NCBI GenBank assembly: GCA_963785155.1
Contig: CAWAUB010000004.1
Location: 434,001-498,000 of the forward strand
Source: DASUSH01 sp963785155
GTDB taxonomy: Bacteria > Actinomycetota > Thermoleophilia > Solirubrobacterales > 70-9
DNA length: 64,000 nucleotides
Reading direction: 5' to 3'
Shown here piece by piece: positions 46,040-59,535 of the stretch (its first letter is position 1; the number at the start of each line of letters is the position of its first letter). The notes under the pieces were generated by a model, which worked only from the letters and a program-made list of their open reading frames with translations, made no database searches and was not told the origin of the DNA. The position numbers were made by a program, and so were the translations under genes.

Positions 46040-46041
<2 letters not shown>
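45981..46041 (-). repeat. Third copy of the 8.0-8.3 kb repeat arm, directly after rpoC
   Basis: Read on the minus strand it contains GCGTCCGCGGCGCGAGACGC, then CGTGGTCGCGGGGCTTGTAG, close to the arm at 8034-8094. It begins with AGCGAC-GAA-GTCGCT (46027-46041), a 6-bp hairpin overlapping the rpoC stop that may help end the rpoBC transcript. Confidence 0.55.
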
Positions 46042-50067
<4,026 letters not shown>

Positions 50068-50068
<1 letters not shown>

Positions 50069-53000
50069 TACTTGGTCTCCTTGCCGGCCTCGGCCTTTGC
50101 AGACTTCTTCTTCGCACCGTTGCCCTTGGCGCCGTCGGTGGAACCGCCCTCGCCCTCGGCGACGACCTGCTCCTCCTGCTCATCGGCGGCTGCCTTGTCG
50201 CCGCCGGCGCGCACGCCGGAGAGGTCGATGCCGAGCTCCTCGGCTGCGCGCAGGAGCTCGTCCTCTTCCTCCTCCATCGAGACCGCGCCTTCCTCGGAGA
50301 CCAGGTTCGCGTCGAGCGAAAGGGCCTGGATCTCCTTCAGGAGCACCTTGAAGGACTCCGGCACGGAGGGCTCGGGGATGTTCTCGGACTTGACGATCGA
50401 CTCGTACGCCTTGACGCGGCCCACGGTGTCGTCGGACTTCACGGTCAGCATCTCCTGCAGCGTGTAGGCGGCGCCGTACGCCTCGAGCGCCCAGACCTCC
50501 ATCTCGCCGAAGCGCTGGCCACCGAACTGCGCCTTACCGCCCAGCGGCTGCTGGGTGACGAGGGAGTAGGGGCCGGTCGACCGGGCGTGGATCTTGTCGT
50601 CGACCAGGTGGAGCAGCTTCAGGATGTACATCTGGCCGATCGTCACCTTGCCCTCGAAGGGCTCGCCGGTGCGGCCGTTGTAGAGCTGCGCCTTGCCCGA
50701 CGAACGGGCGCCCTCGCGGGCACGCTTGTCGAGCCCGAGGTCGATCCCGCGGTCGGCGTGCTCCTCCTGCCAGCGCACGAGCGCCTCGTCGACGTCCTCG
50801 ACCGTGGCGCCGTCGAAGACGGGCGTCGAGACGAACACGCGGCCGCCGTCCTCCTTGGCCTCCTTGTAGGCCACGCGAGCCGTCGTCGTACCAGCCGTTA
50901 CCGGCGACCCAGCCGAGATGCGTCTCGAGGATCTGGCCGATGTTCATGCGGCTCGGCACGCCGAGCGGGTTGAGGATCACGTCGACCGGCGTGCCGTCCT
51001 CGAGGAACGGCATGTCCTGCTCGGGGACGATCCGGGAGATGACGCCCTTGTTCCCGTGGCGGCCGGCGAGCTTGTCGCCCTCGGCGATCTTGCGCTTCGT
51101 CGCGACGTAGACGCGGACGAGGTCGTTGACGCCGGGGGCGAGGTCGTCGCCCTCCTCGCGGCTGAAGGTGAGGACGTCGATGACGACTCCGCCCTCGCCG
51201 TGGGGCACCTTGAGGGAGGTGTCGCGGACCTCACGCGCCTTCTCCTTGAAGATCGCGCGGATCAGCTTCTCCTCCGCGGTCAGCTCGGTCTCGCCCTTCG
51301 GCGTCACCTTGCCGACCAGCAGGTCACCGGAGACGACCTCGGCGCCGACGCGGACGATGCCGCGCTCGTCGAGGTTGCGCAGGGACTCCTCGGAGCGGTT
51401 CGGGATATCCCGGGTGATCTCCTCGTCGCCGAGCTTCGTCGTACGAGCGTCGATCTCGTACTCCTCGATGTGGATCGAGGTCAGCTCGTCCTCCTTGACG
51501 AGGCGCTCGGAGAGAATGATCGCGTCCTCGAAGTTGTAGCCCTCCCAGGACATGAAGGCGACCAGGCAGTTCTTGCCGAGGGCGATCTCGCCGCCCGCGG
51601 TCGACGAGCCGTCGGCGAGCACCTCGCCCGCCTTGACCTTGTCGCCGACCTTGACCATCGGCGTCTGGTGGATGATCGTCCCCTGGTTGGAGCGCATGTA
51701 CTTGTGGAGGTCGTACTCGTCCTTCTTCGAGCCGTGCGAGACGACGATCTTCTCGGCGTCCACGTAGGAGACCTCTCCTGCCTCATTGGCGAGGAGGACG
51801 TCGCCTGTGTCGACTGCGGCGCGGCGCTCCATCCCGGTGCCGATCAGCGGCGGCTCGGGCTTCAGGAGCGGCACGGCCTGAGCCTGCATGTTCGAGCCCA
51901 TGAGCGCGCGGTTGGCGTCATCGTGCTCGAGGAACGGGATCAGCGCCGTCGTCACCGACCAGATCTGCGTCGGGCTGACGTCCATCAGCTCCACCTGCTT
52001 CGGCGTCACGGCCTCGACCTCACCCTCGTGGGTGCGGCACAGGACCCGTGAGCCCTTGAACTTGCCGGTCTTCGGGTCCACCTCGGCGTTCGCCTGGGCG
52101 ATGACCCTCTCCTCCTCCTGGTTCGCGTCCAGGTGGACGACCTCGTCGGTGACGACGCCGTCCTTGACCACGCGGTAGGGGGTGGTGACGAAACCGTGCT
52201 CGGAGATCTCCGCGTAGGAGGAGAGCGAACCGATCAGGCCGATGTTCGGGCCCTCCGGGGTCTCGATCGGGCACATCCGGCCGTAGTGGGTCGGGTGCAC
52301 GTCGCGGACCTCGATCGGAGCGCGCTCGCGAGTGAGGCCGCCGGCGCCGAGCGCCGACAGGCGGCGACGGTGCCGGAGCCCGGCCAGCGAGTTCGTCTGG
52401 TCCATGAACTGCGAGAGCTGCGAGGAGCCGAAGAACTCCTTCAGCGCGGCGACGACCGGGCGGATGTTGATGATCGTCTGCGGCGTGATCGCGTCCGCGT
52501 CCTCGGTGGTGAGGCGCTCCCGGACGACGCGCTCCATCCGGTAGAGGCCGATGCGGAAGGCCTCCTGGATCAGCTCGCCGACGGTCCGCAGGCGGCGGTT
52601 GCCGAAGTGCTCGTACTCGTCGAGGTGGTCGTTGATCCGGTCGCGCGGGAGAATCGCGATCTCCGCCGCGTAGTCCTTGATCGGGTTCTCCTCGTCGATC
52701 GTCTCGAGGTCCGGATCGAGGAGCTTCGGCAGGCTGACGAGCTCCTTGATCAGGGCGACGATGTCGTCCTTGGTCAGGACGCGCGTGTCGGGATCGACGT
52801 CAAGGTCGAGCCGGGAGTTCAGCTTGTAGCGGCCGACCCTGGTCAGGTCGTAGCGCTTGGGGTCGAAGAAGAGCTGCTCCATCAGCGCCTTGGCGGCGTC
52901 GACGGTCGGCGGCTCGCCGGGACGCTGCTTCTTGAACAGCTCGATCAGCGCGCCTTCCTCGGTCCTCGTCGCCTCGGTGTCGGCCTCGATCGTGTGCCGC

Positions 53001-53647
53001 ATGTAGACCGAGTTGTCGAACATCTTCAGGATCTCCTCGTCGGAGACGAAGCCCATCGCGCGCAGCAGCACCGTGACCGGCAGCTTGCGCTTGCGGTCGA
53101 TGCGGGCGTACACGCGGCCCTTCTTGTCGATCTCGAGCTCGAGCCAGGAGCCGCGGGCCGGCATCAGGTTGGCGATGAAGACCTGCTTCTCGCGGTCCTT
53201 CGGCTCCATCACGTACGCGCCCGGCGAGCGGACGAGCTGGGTGACGACGACGCGCTCGGTGCCGTTGATGATGAAGGTGCCGCGGTCGGTCATCCACGGG
53301 AAGTCGCCCATGAAGACGGACTGCTCCCGGATCTCCCCCGTCTCGCGGTTCTGGAAGGCGACCGTGACGGTGAGCGGCCGCGAGTAGGTCATGTCCTTCT
53401 CGCGGCACTCCTCGACGGTGTGGGGCGGCTCCTCGAACTGGAACTTGTCGAAGACGATCGCCAGGTTGCCGGTGTAGTCCTCGATCGGCGAGACGTCATT
53501 GATCGTCTCGCGGAGCAGGCCGGACTTGGGATCGGTCAGTCCCTCAAAGGACTGGCGCTGGATATCAATCAGATGTGGGACCTCGAAGGGCGCCGGGAGA
53601 CGCGAAAAGCTTCGACGGGTCACAGGAGCAGCATGCGAACGTGCCAA
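50068..53647 (-). CDS. rpoB: RNA polymerase beta subunit (frameshifted in this sequence)
   Basis: Two frames together give 1192 residues, normal for RpoB. The TTG at 53647 has GAGGAG about 9 nt upstream. The rifampicin region reads SSQLSQFMDQTNSLAGLRHR then RLSALGAGGLTRER, with the Asp, His and Ser that usually confer sensitivity intact. After LETHLGWVAGNGWYDDGS the frame breaks at about 50875 with one extra base; the next frame continues VAYKEAKEDGGRVFVSTPVF to the normal C terminus (PLGGKAQFGGQRFGEMEVWA). RpoB is essential, so this is almost surely a sequence error. A C-terminal tail of about 80 residues is low-complexity and partly acidic. Confidence 0.96.
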
Positions 53648-53683
53648 CTGGGCGACTCCTCAGTTAGTTCGGGACGGACAGGA

Positions 53684-53704
53684 CTGATCGCGCGACGCGA
53701 TCAG
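53684..53704 (-). promoter_or_regulatory. Hairpin in the rpoB 5' leader
   Basis: CTGATCGCG/CGCGATCAG, a 9-bp perfect inverted repeat with a 3-nt loop, between the rpoB promoter and start. It may stabilise or regulate the rpoBC mRNA. Confidence 0.45.
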
Positions 53705-53758
53705 CAAGGACTGCAAGGGTGATTTGGAGCAGGGCGGGTCAACGGCGCGCGACCGATC

Positions 53759-53788
53759 AATATAACAGGCGCGGGCGGTCGACTGCAA
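53759..53788 (-). promoter_or_regulatory. rpoBC promoter
   Basis: On the minus strand TTGCAG (53783-53788), an 18-nt spacer, then TATATT (53759-53764) preceded by TGT, an extended -10. It lies about 110 nt upstream of rpoB. It implies rpoBC is transcribed separately from rplJL, which fits the inserted genes between them. Confidence 0.7.
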
Positions 53789-53863
53789 GCCTGAGCCCTG
53801 CCTGGGTCCTACGCCGCTCAGGGAGCGACGAAATCGCACGTCGCCAAGGTTAGCGGCGTCGCT

Positions 53864-54397
53864 TCACCCGCCGGCGATCGTGTCGTCGCCGCCGTTGCCC
53901 TCGATCCGGTTTGCCTCCTCGTCGCCGGTCAGGGTGTCCGAGTCCTGGGGCGCGACGGAGTTCTGGCCGCCTTCGAGCGTGTCGTTGCCGTCGCCGCCGT
54001 TGAAGAGGACGTCGTCGTCGTCGGTGAACGGGGCGTCGAAGTCGGTGTCCTCGACGGGGTCGGCGTTGAAGACGATGTTCGTGAGGTCGTCGCGCTCGCA
54101 CTGGACCTCGGAGACGTTGGTGCCGCCGTCGGTGCAGCGGTCGGGGTCGTCCTCGGTGACCGTCATCCCGACGTTGCTGTTGTAACGGACCTCGTAGTTA
54201 TTGCCCCCGGCCGACGTAATTTCGACGCGCGGGGGCCCGTCGCCCCCGTCGCTCGCCGTGATCGTCAGCGTCGGTCAGTTGATGTTCACGGCGACGTCGG
54301 CGAGCGCCGGCGCAGCGGTGAAGCAGCGAAAAACGGAGCTCAGGCCGAGCGTCAGCCCGGCCCGGCTCCTCAGGTGTGTCGTCGCCCCCCGGCGCAT
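53864..54397 (-). pseudogene. Secreted RTX-type calcium-binding repeat protein with in-frame stop
   Basis: 178 codons from an ATG at 54397 with GGAGGA upstream. A signal-peptide-like start ends at ALADVAVNIN; codon 41 (54275-54277) is TGA. The same frame continues PTLTITASDGGDGPPRVEIT and ends in calcium-binding nonapeptide repeats (GGDGNDTLEGG, GNGGDDTIAGG). The repeat block is short for the family, so the 3' end may also be lost. One base change or a sequencing error explains the stop. Such proteins bind calcium outside the cell. Confidence 0.65.
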
Positions 54398-54398
54398 C

Positions 54399-54593
54399 TC
54401 ATTCCTCCTCGTGTACCCGCAACGGTGGATCCCCGGTATGGCTCTCCGAGCTCAACTCGACTCGATCGGGCCCCGGGTTGCTTTCCGGCGCCGGCTTGAC
54501 ACCCCCGAGCTCCGCGAGCTCGCGCAGCAGGTCCTGTTCGCGCCTGCTGCTCGCCTCGTCATGGCTCGGGTTGTGGTCTTCGCCGATTGCCAT
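54399..54593 (-). CDS. Small hydrophilic protein, unknown
   Basis: 64 residues from the ATG at 54593 (a GTG at 54614 is possible). It is acidic and hydrophilic (SSRREQDLLRELAELGGVKP). Its stop is 1 nt from the ATG of the calcium-binding repeat gene, and its last codons are that gene's ribosome site, an operon-like layout. No family recognised; it may be spurious. Confidence 0.4.
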   Translation of the reverse strand: MAIGEDHNPSHDEASSRREQDLLRELAELGGVKPAPESNPGPDRVELSSESHTGDPPLRVHEEE

Positions 54594-54680
54594 CGAGTGC
54601 GAGTCTCCACGCACGGAGGCGTCTTGTCGTCAGGGTGCGCACCCTGATCTTTTCCGGCACGTAAGACTGAGCAGGCGAAC

Positions 54681-57494
54681 GTGAGCACGGCAGGCACCCC
54701 CACGCAGCCACAGATCCTCGAGCGAGCCGCAGAGCTCGAGACGATCGCGGCGACGCTTGAATCGGCCCGATCGGGGTCGGGACGCTCGCTGCTGATCTGG
54801 GGCAGCGCCGGCCTCGGCAAGTCGCGCCTGGTCGCCGCGGCGTGCGAGAAGGCGGAGGAAGGCTCGATGACGGTGCTCCGGGCGCGGGGAGGCGAACTCG
54901 AGCGCGATTTCAGCTTTGGGGTGGTGCTCCAGCTGTTCGAGCCCCTCCTGGGGCGGGCAGGAGACGGCCGGGACGAGCTCTTCGCCGGTGCGGCGGCGCT
55001 CAGCGAGCCTCTGTTTGCGGGCCGAGCAGAGCTGGGCGGCAGCGGGGACGAATACGCCCTCCTCCACGGCCTCCACTGGCTCGCCGCCAACGCCTCTGAG
55101 CGCTCCCCGCTCCTGCTCGCCCTCGACGACGCCCACTGGGCCGACGCCTCCTCACTGCGCTGGCTCGTCTACCTCCTGCAGCGACTCGACGAGTTGCCCA
55201 TCGCCGTGATCGCCGCCGCGCGACCCGATGAGCCGGGCCCGCAGCACGAACTCGTCGAGCGCGTCGCCGCCCACGGCATGACCGAGACTCGATCGCTGGA
55301 GCCGCTCAGCACGGGCGCGGTCACGGAGCTGGTGCGGGCCGGGCTCGACGACGCTGACGATGAGCTCTGTGCGGACTGCGCCGCGGCGACCGGCGGCAAC
55401 CCGTTCTACGTCCGCGACTTCGTCGCCGCCGTCAGCGCCGGTGGCGACCCGAAGGTCAGCGACGGCGGGCCCGACCCGGCGTCGGGCACCGTCCTCTCCC
55501 GTCTCGAGGCCCTGCCCGAGCCGGCGCCGGACCTGGCCTCGGCGGTCGCCGTGCTCGGGAGCGGCGCGCCCTTGGATCGGGCCGCGACCCTCGCCGGAAC
55601 CGGAGCCGACGAGGCCGCCGGCGCCGCCGATGCGCTCGCCGGCGTCTCCATCCTCGAGCCGGGGTCGCCGCTCACGTTCGTCCATCCGCTGATCCGCGAG
55701 GCCATCTACACCCACCTGCCCCAGGCACAGCGCGAGCGCGCACACGCCCGCGCTGCGGAGCTACTGCGCGACGCAGGCGCGGACCCGGAGCAGATCGCGA
55801 CGCACCTGGTCGAATCGCGCGGCGCGGCTCCCGATTGGTCGGGCGCGGCGCTGGCAGAGGCCGCGACGCGGGCCGGGGGGCGCGGCGCTCCGTCGGCCGC
55901 AGCTCGCTACCTGCGAGCGGCGGTCGGAGGCGAGGTTTCAGCGAGCGAGCGCGGTCGCCTGCTCGCCAGGCTCGCGATGGCGGAGGCGAAGACCAAGGAG
56001 GGCGACCCGGTCGCCCGCGCCGGGGAGGCACTCGACGCGATCGAGGCACCGCGCGACCGGGCTCAGGCGGCTCTGGACATCGGGATGGCGCTCGTCGACG
56101 CGAGCAAGCCGGAGGCCTCGGCGATCTTCGAACGCGGGATCGACGCGATGGCCGCCGAGGGCGAGGGGAACGACGACCTGACGATGACGCTCCGAGCCTC
56201 ACGGCTCGCCGTCGGCATCGGCCACGCGACCGCCGATCCGGGCGACCTCGAATCGATCGTCAGCCGGGCCGAGGAGGGCGTTGCGACGCCCGCGGAGCGG
56301 CTGATGCTCTCGCACGGCGCCCTCGGTCCCGCGTTGCGCGGCGAGTCGATCGACGAGGTCCGCCGGCTGGCCCGCGCCTCGCTCGCAGGAGCCGTCTTCG
56401 ACCCGACGAGCCCGACGTCCGTGGCTGCGTACTCCTATGCGGCGACCTCGTTGTTCATGACGGGAGAGTTCGGCGAGGCCGAGCGCGCCCTGACCGCGGT
56501 CCTCGACCAGGCAAGGGAGAGAGGAGCCGTGCTCGCGTTCGGCTCGCTCTCGCATATCCGGGCCCACGTCCTCCACCGAGCCGGGCGCCTGGAGGAGGCG
56601 ATCGCGGATTACCAGAGCGCGCTCGACACGGTCCGCTACGGCTGGGAGCCGGAGCTGCCGGCCGTCTATGCCGGGCTCGCGCTCTGCCTGATCGAGCGCG
56701 GGGAGCTTGATGCGGCCGCGGCGGCGCTGGAGGTGCCCGGCGGCGAGGAGCGCTGGGGGGACACGTTTACCTGGGCCGACGTCGTCGACGCCCAGGGGCG
56801 CCTGCTGCTCGCGCGGGGGGATGCCGAGGAGGCACTCGAGGAATTTCTTGCGTGCGGCGAGCGGCTGAAGCCGCTCGGGGCGAGCCACGAGGTCGTGGTG
56901 CCGTGGCGCTCGGGGGGAACCGAGGCTGCGCTACGCCTGGGCAAGATCGAGCTCGCGGGCGAGCTCGCGGGCGAGAACGTCGAGCTCGCGCGAGCGTTTG
57001 GCGCAAAGCGGGAGGTCGGCCTCGCCCTGCGCATGGCCGGCGCCGTGGCCGGCGGCGACAAGGGGACCGAGCTGCGGCGGGAGGCGGTCGAGGAGCTGCG
57101 GGCGTCGGAGGCGGCGCTCGAGCTCGCCCACGCGCTCGCCGCGCTCGGGGACGGGCTGCTCGAGGAGGGTCACCGGCTGGCCGCGCGTGAGGCACTGACC
57201 GAGGCGCTCGATCTGGCACACCGCTGCCGGGCGGACGCGCTCGAAGAGCGCGCTCGCGAGCAACTCGTGGCAACCGGTGCCCGGCCGCGGCGGGCCAGCG
57301 CTCGTGGCAGCGACGCGCTCACGCCGCGCGAGCGAAGGATCGCGACGATGGCGGCCGACGGCCTGGGCAATCGGGAGATCGCCGAGGCGCTCTTCATCAC
57401 GACGAAGACGGTGGAGACCCACCTGGGGCGGGCCTACCGAAAGCTCGAGATCTCCTCCCGAGCGGAACTGCCGGAGGCGCTCGCCGGGGATTGA
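54681..57494 (+). CDS. LuxR-family transcriptional regulator with AAA-type ATPase domain (LAL type)
   Basis: 937 residues from a GTG. Walker A GSAGLGKSR (41-49), a Walker B LLLALDDAHWAD segment, then a long region of TPR-like helical repeats, and a C-terminal LuxR helix-turn-helix (LTPRERRIATMAADGLGNRE followed by IAEALFITTKTVETHL). These large ATP-binding regulators act as activators in response to unknown ligands. The gene sits on the opposite strand between rplL and rpoB, splitting a nearly universal gene pair. Convergent with rplL and sharing a terminator. Confidence 0.9.
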   Translation: MSTAGTPTQPQILERAAELETIAATLESARSGSGRSLLIWGSAGLGKSRLVAAACEKAEEGSMTVLRARGGELERDFSFGVVLQLFEPLLGRAGDGRDELFAGAAALSEPLFAGRAELGGSGDEYALLHGLHWLAANASERSPLLLALDDAHWADASSLRWLVYLLQRLDELPIAVIAAARPDEPGPQHELVERVAAHGMTETRSLEPLSTGAVTELVRAGLDDADDELCADCAAATGGNPFYVRDFVAAVSAGGDPKVSDGGPDPASGTVLSRLEALPEPAPDLASAVAVLGSGAPLDRAATLAGTGADEAAGAADALAGVSILEPGSPLTFVHPLIREAIYTHLPQAQRERAHARAAELLRDAGADPEQIATHLVESRGAAPDWSGAALAEAATRAGGRGAPSAAARYLRAAVGGEVSASERGRLLARLAMAEAKTKEGDPVARAGEALDAIEAPRDRAQAALDIGMALVDASKPEASAIFERGIDAMAAEGEGNDDLTMTLRASRLAVGIGHATADPGDLESIVSRAEEGVATPAERLMLSHGALGPALRGESIDEVRRLARASLAGAVFDPTSPTSVAAYSYAATSLFMTGEFGEAERALTAVLDQARERGAVLAFGSLSHIRAHVLHRAGRLEEAIADYQSALDTVRYGWEPELPAVYAGLALCLIERGELDAAAAALEVPGGEERWGDTFTWADVVDAQGRLLLARGDAEEALEEFLACGERLKPLGASHEVVVPWRSGGTEAALRLGKIELAGELAGENVELARAFGAKREVGLALRMAGAVAGGDKGTELRREAVEELRASEAALELAHALAALGDGLLEEGHRLAAREALTEALDLAHRCRADALEERAREQLVATGARPRRASARGSDALTPRERRIATMAADGLGNREIAEALFITTKTVETHLGRAYRKLEISSRAELPEALAGD

Positions 57495-57505
57495 GCCCCG
57501 GCGAG
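57480..57505. terminator. Bidirectional hairpin between the LuxR gene and rplL
   Basis: CTCGCCGGGG/CCCCGGCGAG, a 10-bp perfect stem with a 6-nt loop that contains the stop of the LuxR-type gene. It also lies 8 nt after the rplL stop. No strong U-run on either side. Confidence 0.6.
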
Positions 57506-57513
57506 CTGCCGAG

Positions 57514-57906
57514 CTACTTGAGCTCGACCTCGCCGCCGGCCTCCTCGAGCTCGCCCTTGAGCTTCTCGGCCTCGTCGCGCTCCAGGCCCTCCTTGACGGC
57601 GTTCGGCGCGCCGTCGACGAGCGCCTTCGCCTCCTTCAGGCCCAGGCCGGTGGCCGCGCGGACGGCCTTGATCACCTGGATCTTCTTCTCGCCGGGCGCG
57701 TTGAGGATGACGTCGACAGTCGACGACTCCTCCTCGGCCGCGGCACCGTCGCCGCCACCTGCCGCGGGAGCCGCGGCGGCAACTGCGGTCGCGGAAACGC
57801 CGAACTCCTCCTCGAGCGCCTTGATCCGCTCGGAGAGCTCGAGCACCGAGATGCCCTTCAGCTCCTCGATCCAGTCCTCGGTTGAAACAGCCTTAGTCGC
57901 CGCCAT
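57514..57906 (-). CDS. rplL: 50S ribosomal protein L7/L12
   Basis: 130 residues. The N-terminal dimer domain (IEELKGISVLELSERIKALE), an Ala/Gly hinge, and the C-terminal factor-binding domain (KIQVIKAVRAATGLGLKEAK) are in order. It recruits translation GTPases. GAGGAGGA lies about 7 nt before the ATG. It normally precedes rpoB. Confidence 0.97.
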   Translation of the reverse strand: MAATKAVSTEDWIEELKGISVLELSERIKALEEEFGVSATAVAAAAPAAGGGDGAAAEEESSTVDVILNAPGEKKIQVIKAVRAATGLGLKEAKALVDGAPNAVKEGLERDEAEKLKGELEEAGGEVELK

Positions 57907-57957
57907 TGTCTGTCCTCCTCGTTTTCTGATTCCTCTGAAGTTTCTTCGGCCTCGCGG

Positions 57958-58095
57958 TTCTTCGGCCGCTGGCTCCTCGGCCTCGCCGTCGCTGGACTCT
58001 GAGGGGTCAGACCCCTGTGCCTCCTCGGGCTCGGGCGTTTCCTCCGGGCTCGGGTCAGACCCCGCGCTCTCTTCCTCAGCCGCGGGCTCTTCGAC
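57958..58095 (-). other. Frame-shifted acidic tail region of L10, with SDP repeat copy 4
   Basis: Directly after a one-base slip at 58096 the frame reads VEEPAAEEESAGSDPSPEET, then PEPEEAQGSDPSESSDGEAE. It has coding-like high GC at third positions and lies where actinobacterial L10 proteins carry an acidic tail. It contains the repeat boxes GGGTCAGACCC (58004-58014) and GGGTCAGACCCC (58052-58063), 48 nt apart. A second slip probably occurs near its 3' end, since no stop occurs before rplL. Confidence 0.6.
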
Positions 58096-58627
58096 GCGGC
58101 GGCTCGCCCGTGACGAGGCCCTGCTCGGCGATCTGGCCGAGGGCGACCGCGAGGCCCGAGACCATCGAGCCGAGGCCGCGGACGAGGCCGGTGAGCGGGG
58201 CGGCGGTCATGCCGACGAGCTGGCCGTGCATGACATCAAGAGCGGGCAGCTTGGCGAGGGCCTTGAAGCGATCCTCGTCGAGGGCGTCGCCGTCCATGTA
58301 GCCGCCCTTGTAGGTGAGCACCTCGTGCTCGCGGTTGAAGGTCGAGATCGCCTTGGCGGCGGTGACGACGTCACCGTTGATGTAGGTGAGCGCGGTCGGC
58401 CCCTCGAGCAGCTCGTCGAGGCCTTCGCGGCCGGCCTCCTCCGCGGCGCGCTTGGCGAGGCGGTTCTTGACGATGTTGAAACTGGCGTCGGCCTCGCGGA
58501 GCTTCCCGCGCAGCTCCGCGGCCTGCGGGACGCTGATCCCGCGGTAGTCGATCGCGAAGACGGCGTCGGCCTCGTCCAGCCGAGCCTTGATCTCGTCGAC
58601 GACCTGTGCTTTTTGCTCTCTATCCAT
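58076..58627 (-). CDS. rplJ: 50S ribosomal protein L10
   Basis: 183 codons as they stand. REQKAQVVDEIKARLDEADA and DYRGISVPQAAELRGKLREA and the TGLVRGLGSMVSGLAVAL helix are L10; it anchors L12 dimers on the stalk. The last nine residues (EPPRRRARG) are likely wrong: after GEPP the frame slips at 58096 by one extra base, and the neighbouring frame gives an acidic tail of about 50 residues. The start directly follows an attenuator in the leader. Confidence 0.93.
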   Translation of the reverse strand: MDREQKAQVVDEIKARLDEADAVFAIDYRGISVPQAAELRGKLREADASFNIVKNRLAKRAAEEAGREGLDELLEGPTALTYINGDVVTAAKAISTFNREHEVLTYKGGYMDGDALDEDRFKALAKLPALDVMHGQLVGMTAAPLTGLVRGLGSMVSGLAVALGQIAEQGLVTGEPPRRRARG

Positions 58628-58755
58628 GAAAAAACCCGCACGAAGGCGGGCAAACGGACCGGGTGGTCGGCTGCTCCGCCTGCACCGGACTTAGATGCCG
58701 GTGGTCTCTGGCTGAGACTCGATTAGGCGCGGAAGGGTAGCGCCTGGATTCCGCC
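58628..58755 (-). promoter_or_regulatory. Ribosomal protein L10 leader
   Basis: The region before rplJ reads AGACCACCGGC, then CCGGTG and AGGCGGAGCAGCC, which can form the stems of the L10(L12)4-binding leader, and ends in a terminator hairpin abutting the rplJ start. It begins with GGCGC/GCGCC. The expected effect is feedback: bound L10-L12 favours termination. The assignment rests on position and partial motif match. Confidence 0.6.
58629..58650 (-). terminator. Attenuator hairpin of the L10 leader
   Basis: On the minus strand CCCGC-CTTCGT-GCGGG followed by TTTTTT, ending one base before the ATG of rplJ. A textbook rho-independent terminator in the leader. Confidence 0.8.
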
Positions 58756-59533
58756 TTACGCCGCGGCCGGCTCGCGGCGGTTCGGTGGCCTCAGCGTCGC
58801 CGTCCTCGTCGCCCGCCCCCGCCAGCCCGGCGAGGATCTCGCCGCGGCGCTGGCGGTTCGTGTCGACGCGGATCCCGGGACCCATCGTCGTCGTCAGCGT
58901 CGAGGAGATGAGGAACTTGCCCTTCGAGGCAGCCGGCTTCGCGCGGACGATCTCGTCGATCACCGCCGCGTAGTTCTCGAGCAGCTTGTCGGCGTCGAAG
59001 CTCGCCTTGCCGATCGTCAGGTGGATGATCGCCTGGCGGTCGGTGCGGTACTCGACCTTGCCGGCCTTCGACTCCTCGACCGCCTTGGTGACGTCGTCGG
59101 TGACGGTGCCGACCTTCGGGTTCGGCATCTTGCCCTGCGGGCCGAGGACGCGGCCGAGCTTGCCGACCTTGGACATCATCGCCGGCACCGCGATCGCGAC
59201 GTCGAAATCGGTCCAGCCCTCCTCGACCTTGGCGACGAGGTCGTCGCCGCCGACGTGGTCGGCACCAGCGTCGGTGGCTTGGCGGGCCGCATCGCCTTCG
59301 GCGAAGACGGCGACGGTGACGTCCTTGCCGATCCCGTGCGGGAGGGCGAGGGTGCCACGAAGCTGCTCGTCCGCATGGCGGACGTTGACGCCGAGCCGGA
59401 GGTGGACCTCGACGGTCTCGTCGAACTTGGTCGACGCGGTCTCCTTGATCAGCTGGACGGCGTCGATCGGCGCGTAGCGGCGCTCGCGATCGATCTTCTC
59501 GTAGGCGGCGGTGTATCGCTTCGAGTGGGCCAT
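58691..59533 (-). CDS. rplA: 50S ribosomal protein L1 (3' end uncertain)
   Basis: 280 codons as read; L1 is usually about 230-240. SKRYTAAYEKIDRERRYAPI and MSKVGKLGRVLGPQGKMPNP are diagnostic. After GDEDGDAEATEPP the frame likely slips at 58774 by one extra base; corrected, the protein ends EPAAA with a TAA at 58756-58758, about 235-240 residues. The apparent last 30 codons then fall in the L10 leader. L1 forms the mobile stalk at the E site. It starts 2 nt after rplK. Confidence 0.93.
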   Translation of the reverse strand: MAHSKRYTAAYEKIDRERRYAPIDAVQLIKETASTKFDETVEVHLRLGVNVRHADEQLRGTLALPHGIGKDVTVAVFAEGDAARQATDAGADHVGGDDLVAKVEEGWTDFDVAIAVPAMMSKVGKLGRVLGPQGKMPNPKVGTVTDDVTKAVEESKAGKVEYRTDRQAIIHLTIGKASFDADKLLENYAAVIDEIVRAKPAASKGKFLISSTLTTTMGPGIRVDTNRQRRGEILAGLAGAGDEDGDAEATEPPRAGRGVRRNPGATLPRLIESQPETTGI

Positions 59534-59535
59534 GG

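Noticed and set aside
50860..50890. Programmed frameshift in rpoB
   Set aside because: There is no slippery heptamer or downstream stimulator, and similar one-base slips occur in unrelated genes nearby, so sequence error is simpler.
54275..54277. Selenocysteine at the in-frame TGA
   Set aside because: The residue follows a signal peptide in a calcium-binding repeat protein, with no redox motif and no obvious SECIS hairpin just after it.
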